Assembly (NCBI GenBank): GCA_964453205.1
Contig: CAYVRC010000001.1
Location: 75,111 to 139,110 of the forward strand
Reading direction: 5' to 3'
Source of the DNA: Crateriforma sp964453205
Lineage (GTDB): Bacteria > Planctomycetota > Planctomycetia > Pirellulales > Pirellulaceae
Length of the DNA: 64,000 nt
The notes beneath the pieces were generated by a model, which worked only from the letters and a program-made list of their open reading frames with translations, did not search any database and was not told the DNA's origin. A program made the translations under genes and the position numbers. Shown in pieces: positions 8,985 through 16,555 of the stretch. The first letter of the stretch is position 1. Each line of letters starts with the position of its first letter.

Positions 8985-10042
8985 TAGCTCGCGCCGCGAT
9001 AGGTCATTCGCTCGCGGCGCATGGTGTGAGCCGCGCACAGGGCGGCGATGTCGTCACGGTGGCCCACCACGATGATCACGTCGCCGGGCGCGAGACGCCT
9101 GTCGCCGGAAGGATTCATTTGGACTTCGCCGCCGGCCGAACGAACCGCGACAATCAGAAAGCCGCGGTTGCCGCGCACTTCGATTTCCGCGAGCGGCCGC
9201 CCGACCATCGCCGAGCCTGGTTCGACGCGCAATTCTTCCAAGTGAAGTCCGATCGCCGTCAACTCGCTGTTGATGTTGTTCGAGGCTCCCGCGGACTGCA
9301 ACAAGCTCGCCGCGGTGGGATGCGTGATCAACTGGGTCGCACGTTTGGCGCCGACCGCGGCGGCCATGACGACGTGGTCGGCACCACAACGTCGAAGCTT
9401 TTTTTCGGCGCTACGTGATTCACCGCGTGCGATGACTTTGACACTGCGGTTCAAGTCCCGCGCGGTCACGCAGATGAACGCGTTGAGAGCGTCATCGGGC
9501 AGCAACGTTGCCAAGTTTTTGGCGCGATCGATGCCGGCTTCTTGCAAAGTGTCTTCCTCGGTGGCGTTGCCGACCATCGCCAACATGCCGGCTTGCTGTG
9601 CCTCGGCGACACGGACCTCGCTTTCATCGACCACCACAAACGGATGACCGCCTTGCAAAAGTTCCTCGGCGACGATCGATCCCATGCGACCGAAACCGCA
9701 AACGATCGTGTGGTTCGTCAACTGGGCGATGCCTTGACTCATCTTTCGACTCCTGAGCATGTCTTGTAATTCGCCGTCGATCAGCAGTTGAATGAATCCG
9801 CCGACCGTGTACACCGCCGCGCCGTAGCCCAGCACGATCACGGCGATCGTTAGCCCTCGCAGTTCCGGAGTTTCGATCGGTTTGACTTCGCCATAACCGA
9901 CTCCGAAAATGGTGATGACGACCATGTAAAGCGAATCGCCGAACGTCCAGCCCTGTTCGACGTAACCGAAGACCGCCGCGCCGCAAATGGCGACGAAGAC
10001 GATCAGGCCGATCACGATGCGACGAAACGGTTTGGGCGACAT
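8981..10042 (-). CDS. Two-helix potassium channel with RCK (TrkA-N/TrkA-C) domain
   Basis: A 353-residue K+ channel subunit from the ATG at 10042. Residues 8-28 form the first membrane helix. The pore loop carries the selectivity filter TIFGVGYGE (44-52), and residues 64-88 form the second helix. The cytoplasmic RCK N-lobe starts with HTIVCGFGRMGSIVAEELL (a Rossmann GxGxxG-type nucleotide fold). A TrkA-C domain follows (GSAMVGRPLAEIEVRGNRGF). This matches MthK/Kch-like channels that form tetramers gated by ligand binding to the RCK ring. The filter has GVGYGE where many channels have TVGYGD. The longer in-frame extension upstream is rejected because it adds Arg-rich noncoding-like sequence. 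Confidence 0.9.
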   Translation of the reverse strand: MSPKPFRRIVIGLIVFVAICGAAVFGYVEQGWTFGDSLYMVVITIFGVGYGEVKPIETPELRGLTIAVIVLGYGAAVYTVGGFIQLLIDGELQDMLRSRKMSQGIAQLTNHTIVCGFGRMGSIVAEELLQGGHPFVVVDESEVRVAEAQQAGMLAMVGNATEEDTLQEAGIDRAKNLATLLPDDALNAFICVTARDLNRSVKVIARGESRSAEKKLRRCGADHVVMAAAVGAKRATQLITHPTAASLLQSAGASNNINSELTAIGLHLEELRVEPGSAMVGRPLAEIEVRGNRGFLIVAVRSAGGEVQMNPSGDRRLAPGDVIIVVGHRDDIAALCAAHTMRRERMTYRGASY

Positions 10043-10202
10043 GGCCTCAGGGTAGCCCGGTTCCTTGCCCCCGGGACCGCGACGTCGATTACAATACGCG
10101 TCGTCGACCTTAAGTTGGTCGCAAGGTCTTCTTGCCCGCCCCACCCGTGTGCGGCACCCCTCGCCCCGCCCTCGGATTGTCTTCAAGACGGACTGCCCTA
10201 CC

Positions 10203-11519
10203 ATGCCCGAATCGGAAATCTCACGACGCCAGTTTCAAGCCCGCACTTCGACGACGTTCGTCTTGTCCGCCGCGACGGCGCTTTCGAGCGTTCGGGCCGC
10301 TGGGGCGAATGAACGAATCGGGCTGGGGTTCATCGGCGTCGCCAATCGTGGCGGCCAACTCATGGACGCCTTCGCGGAGCAACACGACTGCACCCCCGTC
10401 AGTCTCTGCGATGTCGACTCGGTCGCGCTGGCCGCCGCCGCAAAGAAAGCCGGCAACGATCCGAAACGGGAAGAAGACTTTCGCCGTGTCCTGGATGACA
10501 AAGACGTCGACGCGGTCGTCATCGCCACCCCGGACCACTGGCACGCGATCCAAGCGATCGGCGCCTGTGCGGCCGGAAAAGACGTGTACGTCGAAAAACC
10601 CTTGTCCGTGACGATTCATGAAGGTCGCGCGATGGTCGACGCGGCGCGAAAGTACAAACGCGTCGTCCAAGTCGGCACGCACCGACGCAGCAGCCCGCTG
10701 TACGCCGAATTATCGGGCCGAATCCGGAACGGCTTGCTGGGAAAGGTCTGCGTCGCGCGGGCTTACCGACTGAGCAACATGGTCCCCCACGGCATCGGCA
10801 AAGAACAACCGAAATCACCCCCGTCCCATTTGAACTGGGACATGTGGCTGGGGCCCCGCGATGAACGCCCCTATCAGGACAACATCACGCCGTACAAATT
10901 TCGCTGGTGGCAAGATTACAGTTCCCAAATGGGCAATTGGGGCGTGCACTACTTGGACGCGATCCGTTGGTGCGTCGGCGAGGAAGCGCCCAGCAGCATC
11001 TGCGCGATGGGGGGCCGCTTTGCCGTCGACGACGATCGCACGATTCCCGACACGATGGAAGTCACGTTTCAATTCCCGTCGGGCCGGTTGGCAATCTTTG
11101 GCCAATACGAAACCAGCGGCAACCCGATGATGCCCGGTGGCGAAATCGAACTACGCGGGACCCAAGGCACGGCCTACGTTTCCGAACGGGCTTACGAAAT
11201 CATCCCCGAACGCAACGGCCAGTTTTCGAAAGACAACCCCAAAACCAAACCGGAAAAGAAACAGGAAGAATCGAACAATCGCATGCTGACCGCCGCCCAT
11301 GCCAGAAACTTCTTGGACTGCATGGGTTCACGAAAACAGCCTCACGCGGACATCGAAATCGGTCACCGCAGCACGACCTTTTGTCATCTCGCCAACATCT
11401 CGGTCGCCTTGGGCCGACGACTGGAATGGGACGCGGCGGGGGAACGGTTCGTCGGTGACGAGGAGGCCAACACGCGTTTGCACTATGAATACCGCAGCCC
11501 TTGGACGTTGCCGTCGTAG
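10203..11519 (+). CDS. Tat-exported Gfo/Idh/MocA family oxidoreductase
   Basis: A 438-residue NAD(P)-dependent dehydrogenase of the Gfo/Idh/MocA family. The N-terminus SRRQFQARTSTTFVLSAATALSSVRA is a Tat-type signal (SRRQF twin-arginine motif plus hydrophobic stretch). The Rossmann fold starts at LGFIGVANRGGQLMDAF, followed by CDVD and ATPDHWHAIQAIGA. The family signature DVYVEKPLSVT holds the catalytic-region EKP. HRRSSPLYAEL and WGVHYLDAIRW belong to the C-terminal domain. Secreted members of this kind are common in planctomycetes and often act on sugars; the substrate cannot be read from sequence. The chosen ATG places the Tat motif at the N-terminus. Confidence 0.9.
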   Translation: MPESEISRRQFQARTSTTFVLSAATALSSVRAAGANERIGLGFIGVANRGGQLMDAFAEQHDCTPVSLCDVDSVALAAAAKKAGNDPKREEDFRRVLDDKDVDAVVIATPDHWHAIQAIGACAAGKDVYVEKPLSVTIHEGRAMVDAARKYKRVVQVGTHRRSSPLYAELSGRIRNGLLGKVCVARAYRLSNMVPHGIGKEQPKSPPSHLNWDMWLGPRDERPYQDNITPYKFRWWQDYSSQMGNWGVHYLDAIRWCVGEEAPSSICAMGGRFAVDDDRTIPDTMEVTFQFPSGRLAIFGQYETSGNPMMPGGEIELRGTQGTAYVSERAYEIIPERNGQFSKDNPKTKPEKKQEESNNRMLTAAHARNFLDCMGSRKQPHADIEIGHRSTTFCHLANISVALGRRLEWDAAGERFVGDEEANTRLHYEYRSPWTLPS

Positions 11520-11623
11520 GCCCCGCGGCAGCGAGGGTCGGGGATCTCTCGTTCGCCGGGCGCCCGGTCGATCAAGGTCGAGCGGTTGTGGACGGATTTT
11601 CGTGCCCTTGCCATACTGAGTGC

Positions 11624-12034
11624 ATGAACGTTCCTTTTCGAAAAATGTTGTCGGCCAAGATTCACCGAGCCACGGTGACCGGTGCGGATTTGGAATACGA
11701 AGGCAGTCTGACGGTGCCGCCGGAATTGATGCGGGCCGCCGGCATCCATCCCTTCGAATCGATCCATGTCTGGAACGTGACGCGGGGCAGTCGCTTGGAG
11801 ACTTACGCGATCGAAGGCTTACCGAATTCCTCGGACATCTGTGCCAACGGGGCCGCCGCGCACCTGATTCACCCGGGGGATCAAGTCATCCTGGCGACTT
11901 ACACGTTTGTCCCGGAGGACCGCTTGGCCGATCACGCACCGCGACTGATTTTTGTCGGCGAGTGCAATGAAATCGTCCACACGGGCCCCGAATTGGCGGG
12001 TCCGCAGCGACGTGCCGAAACGGGCGGGTATTGA
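11624..12034 (+). CDS. panD: Aspartate 1-decarboxylase precursor
   Basis: PanD converts L-aspartate to beta-alanine for pantothenate and coenzyme A. The 136-residue proenzyme has the family N-terminus FRKMLSAKIHRATVTGADL. The self-cleavage site YEGS lies at residues 25-28; cleavage between Gly27 and Ser28 would generate the pyruvoyl cofactor from Ser28. Later conserved parts are SRLETYAIEG, NGAAAHLIHPGDQVILATY and PRLIFV. The internal ATG at 11624 is chosen because it gives the standard length. The stop overlaps the start of the next gene by four bases. Confidence 0.95.
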   Translation: MNVPFRKMLSAKIHRATVTGADLEYEGSLTVPPELMRAAGIHPFESIHVWNVTRGSRLETYAIEGLPNSSDICANGAAAHLIHPGDQVILATYTFVPEDRLADHAPRLIFVGECNEIVHTGPELAGPQRRAETGGY

Positions 12035-12651
12035 TTCTGTTGTCCCATTTCGGCATCGTCACCGTTGCGATCCTGGTCGGCTTGGCGACGGGATGTTTGC
12101 TGGCAACGCAGCCCAGCGTCAACGGACAGCTCGGCCGGAGCGTCGAGCATCCGATGCAGGCCTCGATGATCTCGTTCGCCAGCGGGGCGGCGATCGTGTT
12201 GGTGGTCTGCGTCGTGATGGGCTGGTTTCCGCCGCGTTTTCGGGTCCCGGCGTCCCAATTGCCTTGGTGGATCTGGTTCGGGGGTGCGATCGGCGTGGTC
12301 ATGGTCACGACGTCGCTGATTTTCGTTCCACGGGTGGGATCGTTGCCCTGGTTTGCCGCCGTGATGACCGGACAGACGGTGGGGGCGATTTTGCTGGACC
12401 ATTTCGGCTTGCTGGGGAATCCCCGCGCCGAGGCGTCGCCGCTGCGGCTGTTGGGAATGGGGCTGTTAATCGCGGGCGTCGCGGTGATCGTGATCGCCAA
12501 GCGTCACGAGGGCAGCCGTTTGCCCGCCGGGCCGCCGCCCGGCAGGACGTCGCCGGCCGAGGGGAACGCGGGCCAGGCGAACGCGGGCGGGACGGGCTCG
12601 GCGGACGAGAATTCGCCGCCGGATGTCACGGAGAGCGAGAACTCCGGTTGA
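12031..12651 (+). CDS. DMT-superfamily transporter, YdcZ/DUF606 type
   Basis: A 206-residue inner-membrane protein with about five hydrophobic segments, matching the small YdcZ (DUF606) branch of the drug/metabolite transporter superfamily. Recognisable parts are QPSVNGQLGRSVEHPMQASMISFASGA, LPWWIWFGGAIGVVMVTTSLIFVPRVG and MTGQTVGAILLDHFGLLG. The start is TTG at 12031, overlapping the panD stop as TTGA, so it is probably translated with panD. A polar tail of about 40 residues rich in Gly, Asn and Glu follows the last helix. The substrate is unknown. Confidence 0.85.
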   Translation: MILLSHFGIVTVAILVGLATGCLLATQPSVNGQLGRSVEHPMQASMISFASGAAIVLVVCVVMGWFPPRFRVPASQLPWWIWFGGAIGVVMVTTSLIFVPRVGSLPWFAAVMTGQTVGAILLDHFGLLGNPRAEASPLRLLGMGLLIAGVAVIVIAKRHEGSRLPAGPPPGRTSPAEGNAGQANAGGTGSADENSPPDVTESENSG

Positions 12652-12793
12652 GGCAAAATATTGCGATTACTATCGTAGCGATTCGCTCGATCGTTCGGAC
12701 GCTGCTTTTGTGGGCATCGGACGAGCCTGTTTTTCCGAGGCCGCCGGCCGATCCCGCTGTCTCTTGTCCGCCCATCCGTGCATTCCTGACGCC

Positions 12794-13288
12794 GTGAAGT
12801 ACCAGCAAATCGACACCATTCTCGCGCTTCAGCCAGGCATTCGTCTGGTGGGGGAGCGCACGCTCGGTGCCGAAGAGCAGTATCTGACCGACCATTTCCC
12901 CAATTTGCCGGTGATGCCGGGCGTGATGATGCTCGAAGCGTTACACCAGGCATCGATTTGGCTGGTGCGATCCGGCGAACAGTTTCGCAGCCCCTTGGTG
13001 CTGCTTCGCGAGGCCCGGAGCGTTAAATTTGGCGACTTCCTTTCGCCCGGCGAAACGCTGCGAATCACCGCGGAAACCAAATCACGTCACGAAAACGTGT
13101 TCAAAATCAAGGCCGTCGCCGGCAAGGGGGGGCGCGTCACCGTCAGCGCGACCTTGGTTTTGGAAGCCTGCGGGTCCGGCGACCCTCCCGGGTTGAACAC
13201 CGATCAGGACGTCGCCCGGCGATGCCGCGAACAATTCCACGAACTATTCGGCAAGCCTGCCGACATCCCTGAAACCGAAGCCGCCTGA
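12794..13288 (+). CDS. 3-hydroxyacyl-ACP dehydratase, FabZ type (active-site complete)
   Basis: A 164-residue hot-dog-fold dehydratase. The proposed GTG start gives VKYQQIDTILALQPG, the usual FabZ N-terminus. The active-site helix reads DHFPNLPVMPGVMMLEALHQ, with the catalytic His34 and Glu48 both present. It would convert 3-hydroxyacyl-ACP to trans-2-enoyl-ACP. It opens a co-directional cassette of dehydratase, acyl carrier protein, dehydratase-like protein and ketosynthase between 12.8 and 15.7 kb. Because it is embedded in that cassette and not beside lpxA/lpxD or fabH, it is probably a secondary pathway enzyme; that is inference. Confidence 0.85.
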   Translation: MKYQQIDTILALQPGIRLVGERTLGAEEQYLTDHFPNLPVMPGVMMLEALHQASIWLVRSGEQFRSPLVLLREARSVKFGDFLSPGETLRITAETKSRHENVFKIKAVAGKGGRVTVSATLVLEACGSGDPPGLNTDQDVARRCREQFHELFGKPADIPETEAA

Positions 13289-13375
13289 ACCGAATTCAGA
13301 GTTCCCGTGTTTCAGATTTCGATTTTCCGTCTTTGTAACGAATCCACTTAACCACTTCCGCCCAAGGAACCGCTG

Positions 13376-13765
13376 ATGAGCCTGTCTCAGGATGAAATTT
13401 TTGAAAAGGTGCAAGAATCGCTAGTCGACGCACTGGGGGTCGATGACGACGAAGTCACTCGCGAAGCCACTTTGGTGGGCGACCTGGGTGCCGAATCGAT
13501 CGACTTCTTGGACATCGTTTTCAAGCTGGAGAGCGCTTTCGACATTTCGATTCCCCGCGAGGAGCTGTCGCCCGAAGACATCTTGACCAACAGCCAGTAC
13601 GTTCAAGACGGCACCGTGACGGCAGAAGGGTTGGCGGAACTGAAACGCCGCATGCCTTGGGCGGACTTGGGCGAATTCGAAAAGAACCCCCGCGTCCAGG
13701 ACTTCGGCAACATTCTGACCGTCGGCGATTTGTGCAATTACGTCGAAACCAAAGTGGGCGAATAG
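13376..13765 (+). CDS. Long acyl carrier protein
   Basis: A 129-residue acyl carrier protein. The first half is a normal ACP: IFEKVQESLVDALGVDDDEV, then LGAESIDFLDIVFKLESAF, with Ser41 as the predicted 4'-phosphopantetheine site (ESI in place of DSL). The family's last helix appears as ILTVGDLCNYVETKV at the C-terminus. Between helix II and this last helix there is an extra segment of about 45 residues that includes GTVTAEGLAELKRRMPWADL. Typical ACPs are about 78 residues and lack it. It lies three bases before the second dehydratase-like gene and serves the same cassette. Confidence 0.88.
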   Translation: MSLSQDEIFEKVQESLVDALGVDDDEVTREATLVGDLGAESIDFLDIVFKLESAFDISIPREELSPEDILTNSQYVQDGTVTAEGLAELKRRMPWADLGEFEKNPRVQDFGNILTVGDLCNYVETKVGE

Positions 13766-13768
13766 CCG

Positions 13769-14275
13769 ATGCGATGGTTTTGGGTCGATCGCTTTACCGA
13801 GTTTGTCAGTGGTTCGCACGCCTGCGGCCTGAAAAACGTTGCGCTCGACCAAGAAGTCGTCGATGAATATTGCCCGGGCTATCCGATGTTGCCGCCCACG
13901 TTGATCATCGAAGGGATGGCCCAACTGGGTGGCATCCTGGTGGCCGAGCATTTCAAGTTCGAAAAGCGGGTCGTGCTGGCAAAAGTCGGCAAAGCGGTCT
14001 ACCACCGGCCCGCCCGCGTCGGCGATCAATTGCGTTATCGCGTAGAAATGAAGTCCGCCAACGAGACGGGTGCCATGACGACCGGGGTCAGCTTGTGTGA
14101 CGATCGTCCCCAAGCCGACATCGATTTGATGTTCGCGTTTCTGGAGCCCGGTTTCTTGGTCGATGGCCCCTTGTTTCGGCCCGGTGATCTGAGAACGATG
14201 CTCCAGATCATGAATTTCTTTCACGTCGCCGTGGACGCCGAGGGCAAGCCGTTGCCGCATTACGACAACCTGTAG
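13769..14275 (+). CDS. FabA/FabZ-like hot-dog protein lacking the catalytic histidine
   Basis: A 168-residue hot-dog protein of the 3-hydroxyacyl-ACP dehydratase family. The active-site region reads VDEYCPGYPMLPPTLIIEGM: the acidic residue (Glu48) is kept, but the His of the usual HFPG motif is replaced (YCPG, residues 34-37). KFEKRVVLAKVGKAVYHRPARVGDQL is the second conserved strand pair. It starts three bases after the acyl carrier protein stop, so it is co-transcribed. It may be a structural or product-binding partner of the complete FabZ at 12794, or use other chemistry. The role is unproven. Confidence 0.8.
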   Translation: MRWFWVDRFTEFVSGSHACGLKNVALDQEVVDEYCPGYPMLPPTLIIEGMAQLGGILVAEHFKFEKRVVLAKVGKAVYHRPARVGDQLRYRVEMKSANETGAMTTGVSLCDDRPQADIDLMFAFLEPGFLVDGPLFRPGDLRTMLQIMNFFHVAVDAEGKPLPHYDNL

Positions 14276-14367
14276 ACGCCGTCGACCGGGCGGATGAACC
14301 CTGATCGCGGCTCTGTTTCTGTTTCGACCTTTCTTTCCCAACCCATCGATACAAGATCACCCCAATC

Positions 14368-15679
14368 ATGGCTTCTGACCCCCATCGTCGCCGCGTCGTC
14401 GTCACCGGAATCGGCATGGTCAACCCGATGGGCCATGACGCCGCGACCGTCTGGGCGGGCCTGAAGGAAGGCGAATCCGGGGTCGCGCGGACCACTTTGT
14501 TCGACGCCAGCGGCTTTCCCACCAAGATCAGCGCCGAAGTCAAGGACTGGGACTTGGTCGATGCCGAAGGCTCCGGCGAATCCACCAGCGGATTGGGACG
14601 GCACACCAAATTCGCCATCGGTGCGGCCAGACAAGCCGTNNNNNNNNNNCGTGCAGGACAGCGGCATCCTGGATGTCATCGCCGATCCGACGCGCTTGGG
14701 CGTGTACTTGGGCAGTGGCGAAGGCAATCAGGACTTCACGACGTTCAGCAAAATGATGGTCGCGGCGCTCGAGGACGGTTCGTACGACGCGGCGAAATTC
14801 GTCCAGGCCGGCTTGGAACTGCTCAATCCCGCCAAGGAACTGGAACAAGAACCCAACATGCCCGCCGCCCATGTGGCGACGCTGTTCGGCGCCCAAGGCC
14901 CCAATTTCAACTGCTTGACCGCTTGCGCCGCCAGCAGCCAGGCGATCGGCGAAGCGACCGAAATCATTCGGCGTGGGGAAGCCGACGCGATGATCGCCGG
15001 CGGCACCCACAGCATGATCCATCCCTTCGGCGTGACCGGTTTCAACCTGTTGACCGCGCTGAGCGAAAGCAACGACGAACCGACCAAGGCCAGCCGACCG
15101 TTCGACCTGAAACGAAACGGCTTCGTCCTGGGCGAAGGTTCGGCGATGGTGATCTTGGAGGACTTCGAAAGTGCCAAGAAACGTGGCGCGACGATCTACG
15201 GAGAAGTCGCCGGCTACGGCACGACCGCCGACGCCTATCGGATCACCGATATTCCGCCCGACGGCCACGGCGGCATCGCCGCGATGCGGATGGCCATCAG
15301 CGATGCGGGCCTGTCGCCCCGCCAGATTCACTACGTCAACGCTCACGGGACCAGCACCAAAGTCAACGACAGAGTCGAAACGAAAGCCTGTCGAGAAGTT
15401 TTTGGCGAATTCGCGTCCAAGGTTCCCGTCAGCAGCACGAAAAGCATGATGGGCCACCTGATCGCCGCGGCCGGCGTCACCGAGATGATCGTGTGCTTGA
15501 TGGCCATGCGCGACAGCGTCTTGCCGCCGACGATCAATTACGAAAACCCCGACCCGGATTGTGACTTGGATTACGTCCCCAACGAAGCACGAGAAGCCGA
15601 GATCCGGTACGCGCTGAACAACAGCTTCGGATTCGGCGGCCAAAACGTGACGCTCTGTTTGAGCCGGTTCGATGACTGA
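14368..15679 (+). CDS. fabF: Beta-ketoacyl-ACP synthase II (FabF family), interrupted by an assembly gap
   Basis: A FabF-type condensing enzyme. The left part (14368-14639) encodes RRVVVTGIGMVNPMGHDAA and ends at RHTKFAIGAARQAV. The right part (from 14651) is in another frame because of the ten Ns. Joining the two flanks on their shared CGT restores one frame (RQAVQDSGILDV) and gives 432 residues, normal for the family. Numbered on the joined protein, the catalytic Cys182 sits in LTACAASS, with the two His at NAHGTST (322) and KSMMGHL (359). C-terminal NNSFGFGGQN is also conserved. It elongates acyl-ACP with malonyl-ACP, here probably on the neighbouring long ACP. Its stop overlaps the next gene by eight bases. 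Confidence 0.9.
14640..14649. other. Ten-N assembly gap inside fabF
   Basis: Ten undetermined bases. The left flank ends ...GCCGT and the right flank starts CGTGCAGG. Merging on CGT gives an uninterrupted FabF reading frame, so this looks like a scaffolding placeholder between contig ends that actually touch or overlap by three bases. Confidence 0.97.
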
Positions 15680-16070
15680 ATTCAGTGACGCCGAATTGGC
15701 CGCGTTTCTGGACGAAGCGTTGACCCCCACACGCTCGGCGGAACTGGAGCACGCCCTTCGCAGCGACGCCCGGCTTCGATCGCGGCTGACCGAAGTCACC
15801 GGCCGTGAGTCCGCCGGCCTGCACACGATCGGCGCGATTTGGCGACGCGGACGCTTGTCCTGCCCCGATCGCTCCCAACTCGGGCAATACGTCTTGGGCA
15901 CGTTGCCCGCCGACGCGGTCGACTACATCCGTTTTCATTTGAAGGAAGTCGGTTGTCGTTACTGCGCGGCGAACCTGGCCGACTTGGAAACGGCCGCGGG
16001 GCCTGACGAACAGCCCGCTCGGCGACGCACCAAGTATTTCCAAACCAGCGTCGGCCATCTGAAAAAGTGA
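15672..16070 (+). CDS. Small protein with anti-sigma/zinc-finger-like motif
   Basis: A 132-residue soluble protein. The N-terminal part (ELAAFLDEALTPTRSAELEHALRSD) resembles the start of putative zinc-finger anti-sigma domains. A second such module in the middle ends HLKEVGCRYCAANLADLE, where His and two Cys form an H-x5-C-x2-C arrangement close to the H-x3-C-x2-C of zinc-binding anti-sigma proteins. The tail is basic. There is no membrane segment. It overlaps the fabF stop by eight bases (ATGACTGA), so it belongs to the same transcript. A regulatory role is only a guess. Confidence 0.65.
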   Translation: MTEFSDAELAAFLDEALTPTRSAELEHALRSDARLRSRLTEVTGRESAGLHTIGAIWRRGRLSCPDRSQLGQYVLGTLPADAVDYIRFHLKEVGCRYCAANLADLETAAGPDEQPARRRTKYFQTSVGHLKK

Positions 16071-16091
16071 GCCGCCGGCCGATCGTCGCGA

Positions 16092-16406
16092 TCATGCGGC
16101 GCGGTACATCATTCTTTCCAGACGATCCAGCGTCGTGACCATCTGGTTCCAGTCCGCGACGACTTCCATCGTCGGCATCTCGCCGGCGTCCACGTGGTCG
16201 TAACCACGGTTGCTGACTCGGACGCGGCCGCCCAGCACGGCGACGGGCGTTTCCGCTTCGTCGCGCGAAACGTTCGGTGCGGAGTTGCCGTCGATCGGCA
16301 AGACTTGCTGCATGACATGGTGGACGGCCCAGAGCGCGGCCTTGCGAGCGTTTTCGGCACGAACGACTCTGCGGAAATTGCCCGATTGAACGTAATATTG
16401 ATCCAT
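16092..16406 (-). CDS. Small conserved-looking hypothetical protein
   Basis: A 104-residue soluble protein with no family I recognise. It starts MDQYYVQSGNFRRVVRAENARKAALWAVHHVM, a compact amphipathic beginning that resembles a short beta-hairpin plus helix. It ends in an amphipathic helix (WNQMVTTLDRLERMMYRAA). No signal peptide, membrane segment or Cys motif. It lies alone on the minus strand between the fabF cassette and the beta-CASP nuclease. The ordered composition and clean ATG support a real gene. Confidence 0.65.
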   Translation of the reverse strand: MDQYYVQSGNFRRVVRAENARKAALWAVHHVMQQVLPIDGNSAPNVSRDEAETPVAVLGGRVRVSNRGYDHVDAGEMPTMEVVADWNQMVTTLDRLERMMYRAA

Positions 16407-16555
16407 GATTCCGTTTCCTTCCTTTGACGAATACGCTGTCGGCGAAGATTCTTGCTGCGACGCGGGAAACGCGTGCTTTCCCGTCTAACACTCTTCATCG
16501 CCGACCCCGTGACAAGTCAGGTCACGACATTCCCTTCTACGCCCCATCCGGTTTC

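Noticed and set aside
14368..15564. Reading fabF as a frameshifted pseudogene
   Set aside because: The frame change occurs exactly at the ten Ns; joining the flanks on CGT restores a full-length FabF.
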